A stretch of DNA of 64,000 bases, from the NCBI GenBank assembly GCA_015178975.1, contig WHVD01000152.1, positions 1-64,000 of the forward strand, read 5' to 3'. This DNA is from Hysterangium stoloniferum. Taxonomy: Eukaryota > Basidiomycota > Agaricomycetes > Hysterangiales > Hysterangiaceae. Positions within the stretch are counted from its first letter, which is position 1. Each line of letters starts with the position of its first letter. Of the stretch, positions 32,361-43,441 are shown piece after piece. The notes beneath the pieces are model-generated. The model saw only the letters and a program-made list of their open reading frames with translations. It was not told where the DNA came from and did not search any database. A program made the position numbers and the translations under genes.

Positions 32361-34805
32361 TTATTTTTTATTTTTATTTTTATTTTTGATTTGACCTTTA
32401 TGGCTTTTTCGCGACTTGATGACCTCCCTGTCCTTCAGATCGTCCGTGATTGCTTCAAGCAATTTCTTGGGACCTTCATGGGCGGCCGGCCATTTGGTGA
32501 GAAATACAGTGTCGTCTTGCTGGCATCTGCGCAACGGTGAATGTGGTGAATTGAGAAAATCAAGCAAGGAACGGCACTGAGTGAGATACTGTAGATAGAT
32601 GGAGATGAACTGTGAGACCTGACTCGCCTTTCAATATATTCCATCACGACGAGCTTTCTTTGGCGGTACTTTATGCCGAATGTCGTTCGATTTTCTCCTC
32701 TCAACCACTCAGGATCCCAATCCTTGAGCGGGACATAATGGCCACGGGATGGATCGGCACTTTCCCAATCGTGAATTATCTGTTTCCAGCACAAATGGAG
32801 TGGGCCTTTCCGTGCGATTGAGGGTATACAGCCTGCAGTTTTCTGGCAAGGTGAGCATGGCAGGGTTTTTTGTGTTTGCGTTCGCATTGATCTCGTTTGG
32901 TGTCATTTGGGATGTTCGAGAATGTGGGCCAGGATTGTCCCCTGCTGCTGCGTGGCCGGTATTTGTGTCGCCTGAAGCAGCAAAGGCGATGGGGGCAGCA
33001 GTTAAAGAAGTGAGGATTTTTTCTTCGAGTGCTTTTGCCTGTGCCACCATTATCTCACGTAGCTCAGATTTGGAAGGTGGCCGTGACTCGACGTGTTCAC
33101 TGAGAAAGGACTTATCGGCTTCGTGAGAGATCGGCCGGAGTGCATCGCCGTGTGATTCTTCATAATGGTATAGTTCATCCAAAAGGTACCGAATCAGGGT
33201 GTCCCGCTGTGATTATTGTGGGGTTAGGGGTTGGGTTAGGGGGTTTAGTTAGAGGTTGGTTAGATATCTGTTCCAAAACATTAAAAAAATAAAGCCTACA
33301 TACGTGTTCTCCTTCAGCCCACCCTCCCCACCATCGAATGATTGCCAGACTCCATCGCTTCCCAAAGTGTGCGTACATAAAACGATACTGCGCTCCACCT
33401 CGGCGAAAACAGTGCGTGGTCAGCCGGCCTCGACCTAAATTGATCTCGCATGCCTCAACAAACTCGTCGAGCCATTTTTGAATGGTATCGTGGGGAATGG
33501 GAGTCTCGATCCGGGCAATTCCATTCGAGCCTATGGCAGGGAAAATATAGTCGTCCGCTTCCAGCGGACGGTGGTAGATGAATTGGTTGGAAAATTGGAG
33601 CCATCGAAGAAAGTGGAAGTGCATGTCGATATTTGGATTCTCCGGCTGCTCGTATATATGATATTCGTGCCCTTTTTTGTAATTCATTTCCAAATTAAAA
33701 TATATACATCAGAGTGGGTCATTCAAAGAGAGAGTGAACTAACCGTGTATAATTTCATCCCTGGTTTGATGGTGAGCCCAGTTCTTCCTATCGAGTAAAG
33801 AGACCTTGAAGTAGGCGTATTTGTAATCGTCATTTGTCTTGAGGTCTAGGGTGATATGTTTATACTGTAGCTTGGCGAGTTCGAAATTTCTGAAATAAAT
33901 TAAATAGTTCAAATTCGCGGGCACTTCACTTCTATTTATATGTAGCTACAAAGACGCACCGGGTCCATAGGGTGAATCCGCTTGTAGCAAATGCACGCAT
34001 CATAAAGTGCTTCACTACAAAGGGAAGTTCCTTCCAGTATTCTCCCTGGGATAGCTTCCCCAGTTCTTCTAGCATCGAATCTGGACAGAGTTGATTTGAC
34101 CATTGAATTATTTTGTCCATATCCTGCTTCGTCATTGCCGTGGAGTGTGAACGGCTTCCCTCGTTTCCGTCACGCTGTTTGATGGCGTCAATGATGCGTT
34201 CGACATCTCGAGAATTGGCTGGATTGCCACAACCAGTCCCTTTCTCGTGATCCCACTGCCAGGGGCCAGACCATCTTCCGTTAGGGTCCCTAATTATATA
34301 TATATATGTACCATACAACATCAGTAGAAGAAGACACAAGTAGTTTTATTTTTACATACACAGTTTCCCACACCTGTTTGAATGCTGCATGTATCTGCCA
34401 TGCTGTTGTCACTTTAGTCTTCTGGGTGAAGCACTTGTATGCAATGAATAATCCAAGAATCCAAGGTGAAGCCCGAGTTGGTATATTGTTGAAAGCGCCT
34501 TCTAGCTCTCCTGGCGTCCAGTCAAAACTGCCTAGGTGGCAACCTAGTTCATTAGCCCCTGGAGGAATAGTCGGGGATTGTTCGGTTTCCACCAGCTCCT
34601 TCAACCACATTCTTGCCTCACGAAGCCGTTGGTTATATTTAATATTTGTCGTTTTGGCAAATCCGTGCTCTTTCATTGAGATGTCTTTGACCGTTTTTAA
34701 CTCAGCAACGGACAGTCTTGCCGGCTTTGGCTTATTTTTTGTCATAGAACGGCCACATTTCTTCGTTGAAGTAGTTGTATGCATGTGCTTCAACTTTGGC
34801 GACAT
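32361..34805 (-). CDS. Tyrosine recombinase of the agaricomycete Crypton-like family
   Basis: Exons I can support: 34805-34360, 34289-33960, 33889-33744, 33671-33304, 33205 onward. Introns are 70-99 nt, most with GTATGT/GTGCGT donors, and the frame holds across all four junctions. The N-terminal half is helical (SAM-like: RLREARMWLKELVE, LGLFIAYKCF). The catalytic half has Arg in TLWTRNFEL (residue 259), HCFRRGGAQYRF (about residues 392-403), RWWGGWAEGEH, and the likely nucleophile in DTLIRYLLDEL (Tyr about 436). This is the R..HxxR..H/W..Y set. The C-terminal block YVPLKDWDPEWLRGENRTTFG (about 32780-32690) is in another frame, and TVFLTKWPAAHEG (near 32510) lies after a probable further intron; a frameshift near 32850 or an undetected intron is needed. 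It would cut and rejoin DNA at element ends. Confidence 0.78.
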
Positions 34806-35360
34806 CCCTTTGACAAACCTTGAGAAGGCAGAGGCAAACTTTGCCCTTGTTACTCAATAAATCAATCTGAGACAATACACGAATACAGTGACTTTTTCAA
34901 AGTGATCATTCACATAGATTGGTTTAAAATACATCCAATGTGGCGATATTTAACTACATATACAAGAAAAATACCGCAATTTGGTTCTACCCCTTCTTTT
35001 CCCCATTGATCCCACCCCGCCCCAGAATCAAGTCCAGCTCTTATCTATCGCCACCTCATTGATGGTGCAGAAGGAAAAGGGGTGGGAGCTCCTCTTCGAC
35101 TTCACCACCCATACCATATCACATTTGTTATAGTGATGGTAGTGGTGGTAGTGGTGGGTTGGTAAGGTGTTACGTTGTCAGACATTGTTTCTCATGCTGT
35201 GAATGCTTTGCCACTAAAATGATTATATTATAGGGGTCAGTAATCATCGAAAGAAACTGTATTTGGAGGAAACGTACCATGTATGTCCTGCATAACATGA
35301 TGTTTAACTCAGGCCCTTAAGACCGTTGTTTTGCCACCATGTATGATGAAAAACAGGACA
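34806..35360. other. Spacer between recombinase gene and next gene-like segment
   Basis: Contains ATG-less AT-rich sequence and a GTGGTGGTAGTGGTGG stretch near 35140. No ORF or element is recognised. The recombinase promoter should lie here. Confidence 0.4.
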
Positions 35361-35997
35361 TCACCAATAAGCAAACATGACCTGTTGACGATCAGCATTT
35401 TGACTAGTGAGATAGTAGTTCAAGTAGTTACACGCACCATGTGTTGCACCCGCATTCCTTGTCGATACCCTAGCGCTTGCAGATGTGCTTCCTAGGCCTG
35501 ATCCTTTTGCTGCTGATGGTGATGGTTTGGTGGTGGGCGGCGTTGGTTTTGGCATCGGAAGAGGACATCGTCCTGAAGAGGGCAAAAGAGGACGATGATG
35601 ATGCTGGGACGGAGGAATCCTCAGGAGCGGTATCTGTAGCTTTCTGGGATGGGGGCAGGCTGATGGAACGGAAGATGCAGTAGTAGGGTTGGTAGACGTG
35701 TCCATAATGCTTGGAACCTAATAAAATACCATTAGAATCCAGTCACATTTCCAAAACAGGGTCAAGAAACTCACAACTACATCTCGCCCACAGCAAGAGA
35801 GAGAGCAAGGCGATTCATGGTAACAACCTGACCTCGTGTTGCCCCCAGTGGGTCATATCTTCCGTTTCGGATGCACTCCAGTTTTCCGTGATGAAGGCAT
35901 ATCGTGTCCAGTCGTCAGTTAGACCGCGAATGCAGAGGTAGCCCGCATAGGAATGAGGAGCTAAAAGTCCACATCCTATGTAAGTAAAACGGAGCAT
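35361..35997 (-). CDS. Hypothetical two-exon gene fragment (unknown product)
   Basis: Exon 35997-35833 encodes LLAPHSYAGYLCIRG and ENWSASETEDMTHWGQHE. A GTCAGG...TTATTAG intron (35832-35718) joins it in phase to 35717-35361, Pro/Ser-rich (VPSIMDTSTNP...). The composite is 173 residues and ends at 35361. It may be part of a longer gene: further exons could lie right of the G1 insertion (47129 on), since the frame is open upstream. No domain is recognised. Confidence 0.35.
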
Positions 35998-36099
35998 TAG
36001 TACTGTAAATAGATGTTAAAAGTGACCTGTGACTTACTGTGACACGTGACACACACAAGTCTGAGGAAAGTTGTTACTATTCAGGTCACTAACTACAAG

Positions 36100-36109
36100 C
36101 TTATATATG
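36100..36109 (-). promoter_or_regulatory. TATA box of the G LTR
   Basis: CATATATAAG on the minus strand, downstream of the heat-shock and CAGCTG arrays in element orientation, as expected for the U3 core promoter. Present in the other full-length G LTRs. Confidence 0.55.
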
Positions 36110-36119
36110 TTATACATCA

Positions 36120-36262
36120 GTAGGCTTGTCAGCTGTCATAAGTGACAGCTGGTTGACAGCTGGTTGACAGCTGTCATAAGTGACAGCTGATTGACAGCTT
36201 GAATGGAAACTGACAGCTGATTGACAGCTGGAATACAAAGTGACAGCTGATTGACAGCTGTC
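36120..36262. repeat. CAGCTG-containing repeat array in the G LTR
   Basis: Imperfect tandem units built on TGACAGCTG(A/G)TTGACAGCTG, each with the palindrome CAGCTG (E-box core). Unit number differs between copies and explains LTR lengths of 289, 306, 338 and 349 bp. Confidence 0.8.
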
Positions 36263-36297
36263 ATGGGAAATGAACTGGGAATACCCTGGAACATGCT

Positions 36298-36332
36298 GGA
36301 AGCTTCTAGAAGGTTCTAGAAGGTTCCAGAAG
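36298..36332. promoter_or_regulatory. Heat-shock-element array in G1 3' LTR
   Basis: Seven gapless alternating nGAAn/nTTCn pentamers, with an eighth GGAAC one pentamer away. Confidence 0.72.
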
Positions 36333-36461
36333 GTTTTGGAGACAGTGGAGGCAGTTTTAACAGACCCCCCTGATCTCACATGTCTCCAAAGAAAAAGAAA
36401 CAGAGAGAGAGAGAGAGAGAGACTTTGCTAAACTACAGAGAGTAAGAAAGAAAACAAGAAA

Positions 36462-38870
36462 CTAAGTCCTTATACCCATTCCATCACGGCAAAATTGAAC
36501 CTTGGGAGTGGATAGAGGCTTGGTTAGAATATCTGCAATTTGTTCTGCAGTAGGAATATAGGAAGGAGCAATACACTTGGCATTTACAGCATCCCTAAGC
36601 CAATAGTAGCGCAGGTCAAGATGTTTCATCCTTCCATGATGCTCAGGATTCTTAGCAACACTGATGGCAGACTGGTTGTCAATGTGTAGAGTGGAGGGTT
36701 GATCAACTTGGTAGCCAAATTCACCTAGGATTTGCCGCATCCAGGCAATCTCCTTGCCAGCTTCTACAGCAGAGACAAATTCTGCTTCAGTTGTAGAAAG
36801 TGTGACAATACTTTGCAGTTTACTACTCCAGCCAATAGCACCTCCAGCCATCATAGTGACATAACCACCAGTGGATCTTCCAGAATCAATGCAATCACCA
36901 TGAGCAGCATCAGTGTATGTGGTGAATAGTTCAGAGCCACATTTACCAGAGTAATGCAACTTGTAATCCAGTGTACCTTTTAGGTATCTGAACAAGTGCT
37001 TCACTGCTGTCCAATGCTTTGGTCCAGGATTGCCATTAAAACGTGCCAAGTAGGACACAGTATAAGCAATATCTGGACGGGTCATAGTAGCCAGGTATTG
37101 TAAAGACCCAACAGCACTGAGATAAGGAACACTATGCATGAAATCCACCTCTGCAGCATTCTCAGGACCCATTTCTTTGGAAAGAGATGTACCAGGTGTC
37201 ATAGGTGTGAGAACTGGATGACAGTCAGACATGTTATAACGCTCAAGCATGTTGAGAATAAACTGTCGCTGATCAAGAGTAAGGAGTCGCTTAGAGCGAT
37301 CTCTGCCAACTCCCACACCAAGTAAATAAACAGTGGATCCAAGATCACGGCATTTGAAATGCAGGGACAATTGCTTGACAGCTTTGTCAATGGCAAGAGT
37401 GGACTTGGATGCAAATGTAATATCATCAATGTAAATGGGTACAAAGATCTTCACCTCTCCATTTGAATAAATGTAAACAGAGGTATCAGATTCAATTCGT
37501 TTGAACTCCATTTCAGTAAGTGCACCATGTAACTTGATGTTCCATTGACGAGATCCCTGCTTGAGACCATAAAGTGATTTCAAGAGTCTGAGAACCTTAT
37601 TAGGACCTCCTTGATGGAAGCCTTCAGGTTGTCTCATATAGATTGTCTCATCAAGGTCACCATGGGTGAAAGCAGCAGAAATGTCAACAGAGCGCAAGTC
37701 CATATCTTCAATGGCAGCTAGGGCCAGAATCAAACGCAGAGTTGCAGGTCTAAAAGTAGGTGCAAACACTTCATTGTAGTCAATGCCAGGACGTTGTGAG
37801 TATCCTTTGGCAACAAGACGAGCTTTATAACGCTCAATTGTGCCATCTGCATTGTGTTTGACTTTAAACACCCAACCCGAACCAATTGCCTTTGCACCAA
37901 CTGGAAGATCAACAAGTTCCCATGTCTTGTTCTCTACCAGTGTATTATACTCTGCATTGATAGCTTCTTGCCATTTATCTGCATCATCACCTTTCATAGC
38001 CTGCTTGTAGTTTTGTGGATCAGCAGTTGAAGCTGTTCCAACAAACTGTACTTCCTCATAATCAATGTCCTCATCATCATCCTCAGCTAGAGCTGGAGCT
38101 GGTTGTACTTTCCACCATTCACCCGGTTGCTTTGAAACACGCTGAGAGCGACGAAGTGGTGGTTCTGGTGCAGGTGGAGGAGGCAGTTGAATGGGTTCTT
38201 CAACCCCAGGAGGAGGCAAAGGTGGTTCAGGAAGTGCAGGAACATGAGCAGGAGGTATAGGAATATGAGCAGGAGGTGCAGGAATATGAGTAAGAGGAAC
38301 AGAAATATCATTATCCCCCTGTACTTCTGGCACAAATGAAGAAATGTCAGAGTGTGGTGTATTTGGGACAAGCCTGATATTAGGCATTGGTCCAGTAGTA
38401 GATAGACCAGGAAAGTGGCGTTCATCAAATACAGCCCGTTCAGAGATGATAAACTTCTTTGTAACAGGGTTGTAGAATTGCCAACCTTTGTATCCCACAG
38501 GATAGCCTAGAAAGAGGCATTTCTCCATGTGTGACTGAAGTGACTTCCTTTTGTCCTTTTGAATGTAAACATAGGCAGTACACCCCCACACTCGCAAGTT
38601 ACTCACATCTGGTTTCTGCTTGTACCATTGCTCATAGGGTGTAGTTTTAGGTAATGGTGCCGTAGGCAGACGGTTCCAGACATAAACATAAGATGTCACA
38701 GCATGGTTCCAGAAAGAAGCAGGCATACGCGCCTCATGCATCATGGCAGTGACATGCTCAGCCATAGTGCGATTGGCTCTTTCTGCAACTCCATTCTGTT
38801 GAGGGCGATTGCGAGTAGTATGGCGGCGTACTATTCCACATTCATCTGTAAACTTGATAAAGGCATTTGA
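36462..38870 (-). pseudogene. G1 Pol, C-terminal part: integrase end, RT, RNase H
   Basis: Open frame from AFIKFTDECGIVRRHTTRNR (integrase) through RPQQNGVAERANRT and a Pro-rich hinge. The RT follows with RPATLRLILALAAIEDMDLR, LYGLKQGSRQW and the catalytic YIDDITFASKS, then RNase H (TYTDAAHGD, TTEAEFVSAVEAGKEIAW, LHIDNQSAISVAKNPEHHG). The stop is at 36464-36462. The frame is intact, but the N-terminal part lies beyond the F1-H insertion. Confidence 0.9.
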
Positions 38871-39175
38871 TGTTGAAACAGTTGAATAACTCTTGACAAA
38901 CACCCTGTGAGTGTGAGGAAAGTAAACACTTAATGTATTCAACTGTGAAATAACTACATACCTGTGAGTGTGAGGAAAGTAAACACTAAGGAGACTTTCC
39001 CACACCCACAGCGGAGTATACTACAGGGTGCTTACCTAAGCACCTACACATCAGTTACCTTACTAGGTAACTCACTCAATACTGCACCTACAGTGCTGGG
39101 AAAAATACTACAAATATCAGAAAAATATAGGGAACATCATAGACTATGTAAGAGCTGTAATATCATACTCTAACA
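38871..39175 (-). repeat. F1 3' LTR
   Basis: 305 bp, TGTTGAAACAG...CTCTAACA on the plus strand, apparently identical to the F2 LTRs. It contains a partial tandem repeat of GTGAGTGTGAGGAAAGTAAA. Confidence 0.92.
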
Positions 39176-39196
39176 CTCCCACCTGATGAGACAGCT

Positions 39197-42100
39197 CTAT
39201 GCTAGTCCCAGTAGTTTTCGTAAGTATTCTACCTTTGGCTTAGCCAATGGTTTTGTCAATAAATCAGCAGGCATCTCTGAAGTAGGGAGATGAACAACTT
39301 TGATCTTCCCACTATCAACTTCCTGCCTTAACCAATATGTTCTCAAATCCAGATGCTTCATACGGCCATGATGTTCAGGATCTCTGGCAACTGCAATAGA
39401 AGATTGGTTGTCAAGATACAAAGTGGATGCAGTCTTTTGAGGATATCCCAATTCCTCAAATAAGTTTCGCAACCATAGCACTTCCTGACCAGCTGACACT
39501 GCTGCAATATACTCTGCTTCAGTAGTAGAGAGAGTTACAATAGTCTGGAGTTTGCTCTGCCAGCTAATGGCTCCAGTACCCATCTTAACCACATATGCAC
39601 CAGTAGATTTTCCAGTTGACTTATCACCTCCATGGTCAGCATCTGAATAAGACACAAACAATTCCCTGTCATTACTAGGGCCAAAGGTCAAGCCCAAGTC
39701 AAGGGTGCCTTTGAGATATCGAAAGAGATGTTGTACTGCTAGCCAATGAGCCTTTCCTGGATTGTGATTAAATCTGGCTAATACTCCAACAGTATAGGCA
39801 ATGTCTGGACGAGTGGCAACAGCCAAATACATAAGAGAACCAACAGCATGGATGTATGGAATGTCCTTCATGTATGCAATCTCTTCAGGAGACACTGGAG
39901 CCTGGTCTTTACTCAATTTTGAGTTAGGTATCATAGGTGTACCAATGGGATTGCAGTCAGCAAGACCATAACGCTGTAACATGTCCAAGATGTATTGACG
40001 CTGTGATAGAGTAATAGTACGCTTTGTCCTGTCTCTTTCAATGCCAACACCTAACAAGTAAGAAGTAGGACCAAGATCATGCAATTTGAAGTGGCTCTTT
40101 AGATCATCTTTGAGCTTTTTGATAGCCTCCTTGGATTTAGATGCAATAGTCATGTCATCTACAAATACTGGTATAATGACTTTGACATCACCCTTTTGGA
40201 AGACCCAAATGCTATGATCGCATAGCACTTGTTTGAAACCCAAACTGAGCAGGACAGCATTCAACTTCTTGTGCCAGATACGAGGTGACTGGCGTAAACC
40301 ATATAGTCCTTTCAGAAGAAGTAAGAACTCATCACGAGCACCTTGGTGAAAACCTTCAGGCTGCTGCAAGTATACTTCCTCTTCAAGTTCACCATTCAAG
40401 AATGCAGAGGAGATATCTACACTCTCAAGTTCCATGTCCTCCAGTGCAGCCAATGCTAGGACAGCACGCAAAGTGGCCCATTTGGCAGTAGGAGCAAAGG
40501 TATCAGTGAAGTCAAACCCTGGTCGTTGTGCATAGCCTTTTGCAACAAGACGAGCTTTGAACTTGTCAATTGACCCATCCTTCTTACGCTTGATCACAAA
40601 CACCCAACGAGAGCCAATAGCTTTACGACCCTCAGGTAGTTTAGCAAGGCGAAAAGTGCCATTTTCAAGCAGGGATTGCATTTCTGCATATGCAGCGTCA
40701 TACCACTTGTCAGCATCAGGACTTTGTAAGGCCTCTTTGAGAGTTCTCGGTGCATCATCATGAGCACTGGCCTTGTAGGCAAACTCAAAGGCTTCATCCA
40801 CACCAATGTAAAGATCTCCCTCACTGGCAGCTAGGGCTTCTTCCTCAGACTCAACTGGAGGAGGAGAATGTAGTGGAGAATCCTCTGCCTCATCACTGGA
40901 CTCAACTACAGGAGTAGATTCTCTATAGTTGTGGATGTGAGCAGGGTCAACTTGCCAGAAACGCTTAGGAGGAACTCTGTTTCTGGGTGGATTGCGACGT
41001 GGTTGAGGAGGAGGACTCGGTGAACGTTCAGAATGTTCAGAATTAGAATCAGAGTTGGAACTAGGACCAGGAGGCAAAGCATTATTCTGACCATCTCCCA
41101 CTGGATTTGGTTCCTGTGGAGCTCCCATCTGATTAGGCTGGGCTCCCACCTGAATAGACCTAGAGGGTCCAGGAATAAACAAATCAATAAATTGTGGAGT
41201 ATCAGGAAGAACATCAGGAGCAGTAGGAGTAGAAGGTATGGCAGGTTTAGACAAGCCTGGTAAGACTCTCTCATCAAAGACAGCATTATTACTGATAATA
41301 GTCTTCTTAGTCAAGGGATTGTAAAACATCCAACCCTTATAATCTGGAGGATATCCAATAAAGACACATTTCTGTGTATGAGAGCCAAGTCCAATACGTT
41401 GATCCTTCTGTACATGCACATAAGCAGTACAGCCAAATACCCTAAGATGTGATACTTCTGGTTTCCTACTATGCCAAACAGTATAAGGCACAGAATGCTT
41501 AAGAGCAGTGGTAGGTGAGCAGTTGCGCACATGAGTAATGGCAATGACAGCATGTCCCCAGAATGAGGGAGGGAGGTGGGATTCAGCCATAATTGAAGTA
41601 GCCCCTTCTTCCAATGTTCTGTTGAAGCGTTCAGCAACCCCATTCTGATGTGGTTCATTCCGCACAGTATGCTGCCGGCTGATGCCAGCAGTGGAAAGGA
41701 AGGTATCAAACTCCTTAGACATATATTCTCCACCCTTGTCATCTCTGAATATCTTGATCTTCTGACCAAGCAAGTTCTCCACTTTAGCCTTATATTGCTT
41801 AAATGCCTGAAAGGCATCACTCTTATTTTTGAGTAATGCAATCGAAGCATAGCGTGAGGCATCATCAATGAAAGTGATCCAGTAGCGAAACCCTTCCACA
41901 GTTTGTGTAGGCAAGGGACCATGAACATCACTGTGAATGAGTGCAAGTGGTTTAGTATAGCGTGTTGTTGCTATTTTATTAATCACTCTGTTCTGTTTTC
42001 CAGCCAAACAAGGTTCACAAATAGGATCAGGAGACGTGTGAGAGTCAATCTTTATCCCACCAACCAAATCACCTTTGAGGAGCTTCTGGATATCGGCATG

Positions 42101-43441
42101 ATTGAGATGATTAAAGCGACGATGCCAAAGTGTGGAGTCCAAGGGACAGGTTGTAACAAGACCTGCATAATCCGTCATAGGTACCGTCATTCCATCCAAA
42201 TAGGCCTGGTTATGTTCATTGACTGTGGCAGTGAAACGCAAGACCTTTCTCAAATAGAAAGACATGGTGGAATGAAAGATAGAGACACGGAAATTCTTTC
42301 TCTTTGTCAAATACAAGACAGAGAGGAGGTTACTTGTGAGATGGGGAACATGGAGAACCCTTTCAAACTCTATTATTACATTTCCATTTCCTTTAGGCTT
42401 AAACCGCACTGCTCCTATCCCTGCAGACATAACTATTTGTCCATTTGCAACTTGGATAGGTGTTTGAAACGGGGTATAACTTGAAAACCAATGACGATGG
42501 GGAGTCATGTGCGAAGAAGCACCTGTGTCAGCAGTCCAGTCAGAACTAGCATTGACAAGGAGAGCACAAGATGGATCGGTAGAGTCAGGGATAGAAACAC
42601 TTGCATTTCCAGCACTCTCTGGTTTCTTCTCCTCTGATACCTTGTCAGACGCATTAGCTTTGTCAGCCTTAGCAGTCTTTCTTTCTTTATACTCCTTTTT
42701 CTTCTGCTCAACTTTGGCCTTTGCCTGTTTCTGTGCATTTGCATACTCGTAACAATTGTCTTGGGTGTGGGTGGAACCATTGCAGAATGTGCAAGGAACT
42801 TTACCAGAAGTGTTGGAAGTCTTTGACACAATTTTGTTCGCCGTCTCTAAACTTCTGGCAGACTGCAAACTCTCTTGTGATGCAAAGTGAGTTTTGACAT
42901 CAGAGAATGTGATAGCAGTATTCATCATTAAAGATGAAGTCCACACAGAGTCAGATTCAGGCAGAGAACGAAGTAAAGTGAGAGCAGCAAGCTCATCATC
43001 CAGCATGGCAAGAGTGTACCCCTTTGGACGCAAGTTCTGGACACGTGCACAAACCTTGTCAACACGACTCATTAATGAAGTTAGAGATTCATCAGGTTCC
43101 TTCCGAATATTAAAGAGGTCATTGTAGGCACTAAAACGAACTGCAGGGAGTTGTTTATTATGTGCCTTATCAATTTTAGACCACATATCATCAGGACCAT
43201 CATCAATGTCAACATGGGTGCGCTGTGTAGGTCCAAGAGAGCGCCATATGATACCAGCTGCTTTATTGGAGCGCTCCAACCAGGCAGACTGTAAACTAGT
43301 CTCACTAGGTTGTTTTTCTTTGCCAGTGGCAATAGAGAGACAGTTCTCCATACGCAAAAGACCAATTACGTCATGTCTCCAATCCTCATAATTATTCTCT
43401 CCCAATATGATACTACGTTTGTAAGTATCACTGGATGCCAT
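39197..43441 (-). CDS. F1 Gag-Pol polyprotein (intact)
   Basis: A 1414-residue single ORF from MASSDTYKRSIILG. Gag with UBN2-like core; zinc knuckle CTFCNGSTHTQDNC (about 217-230); protease DWTADTGASSHMT (about 300-312); integrase zinc region LWHRRFNHLNHADIQ ... CEPCLAGK and core HSDVHGPLP, FIDDASRY, DDKGGEY (about 500-572); RT with FVDDMTIASKS (about 1091-1101); RNase H SYSDADHGGDKS, TTEAEYIAA, LYLDNQSS. All catalytic residues are present and length is normal for a copia polyprotein, so the protein should be functional. It lies in the integrase gene of G1. Confidence 0.95.
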   Translation of the reverse strand: MASSDTYKRSIILGENNYEDWRHDVIGLLRMENCLSIATGKEKQPSETSLQSAWLERSNKAAGIIWRSLGPTQRTHVDIDDGPDDMWSKIDKAHNKQLPAVRFSAYNDLFNIRKEPDESLTSLMSRVDKVCARVQNLRPKGYTLAMLDDELAALTLLRSLPESDSVWTSSLMMNTAITFSDVKTHFASQESLQSARSLETANKIVSKTSNTSGKVPCTFCNGSTHTQDNCYEYANAQKQAKAKVEQKKKEYKERKTAKADKANASDKVSEEKKPESAGNASVSIPDSTDPSCALLVNASSDWTADTGASSHMTPHRHWFSSYTPFQTPIQVANGQIVMSAGIGAVRFKPKGNGNVIIEFERVLHVPHLTSNLLSVLYLTKRKNFRVSIFHSTMSFYLRKVLRFTATVNEHNQAYLDGMTVPMTDYAGLVTTCPLDSTLWHRRFNHLNHADIQKLLKGDLVGGIKIDSHTSPDPICEPCLAGKQNRVINKIATTRYTKPLALIHSDVHGPLPTQTVEGFRYWITFIDDASRYASIALLKNKSDAFQAFKQYKAKVENLLGQKIKIFRDDKGGEYMSKEFDTFLSTAGISRQHTVRNEPHQNGVAERFNRTLEEGATSIMAESHLPPSFWGHAVIAITHVRNCSPTTALKHSVPYTVWHSRKPEVSHLRVFGCTAYVHVQKDQRIGLGSHTQKCVFIGYPPDYKGWMFYNPLTKKTIISNNAVFDERVLPGLSKPAIPSTPTAPDVLPDTPQFIDLFIPGPSRSIQVGAQPNQMGAPQEPNPVGDGQNNALPPGPSSNSDSNSEHSERSPSPPPQPRRNPPRNRVPPKRFWQVDPAHIHNYRESTPVVESSDEAEDSPLHSPPPVESEEEALAASEGDLYIGVDEAFEFAYKASAHDDAPRTLKEALQSPDADKWYDAAYAEMQSLLENGTFRLAKLPEGRKAIGSRWVFVIKRKKDGSIDKFKARLVAKGYAQRPGFDFTDTFAPTAKWATLRAVLALAALEDMELESVDISSAFLNGELEEEVYLQQPEGFHQGARDEFLLLLKGLYGLRQSPRIWHKKLNAVLLSLGFKQVLCDHSIWVFQKGDVKVIIPVFVDDMTIASKSKEAIKKLKDDLKSHFKLHDLGPTSYLLGVGIERDRTKRTITLSQRQYILDMLQRYGLADCNPIGTPMIPNSKLSKDQAPVSPEEIAYMKDIPYIHAVGSLMYLAVATRPDIAYTVGVLARFNHNPGKAHWLAVQHLFRYLKGTLDLGLTFGPSNDRELFVSYSDADHGGDKSTGKSTGAYVVKMGTGAISWQSKLQTIVTLSTTEAEYIAAVSAGQEVLWLRNLFEELGYPQKTASTLYLDNQSSIAVARDPEHHGRMKHLDLRTYWLRQEVDSGKIKVVHLPTSEMPADLLTKPLAKPKVEYLRKLLGLA

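Larger units (their letters stand above)
36014..36362 (-). repeat. G1 3' LTR
   Basis: 349 bp, near-identical to 46775-47123. In element orientation: heat-shock array in early U3, then CAGCTG-rich repeats, then a TATA box, then R/U5. Confidence 0.92.

Noticed and set aside
36120..36262. CRISPR-like array of regular repeats
   Set aside because: Units are short, overlapping and imperfect, no unique spacers, located in an LTR of a eukaryotic element.
38879..39005. SVYFPHTHR repeat as the N-terminus of G1 Pol
   Set aside because: This peptide is F LTR sequence read through into the G1 frame; the true G1 integrase continues at 44801.
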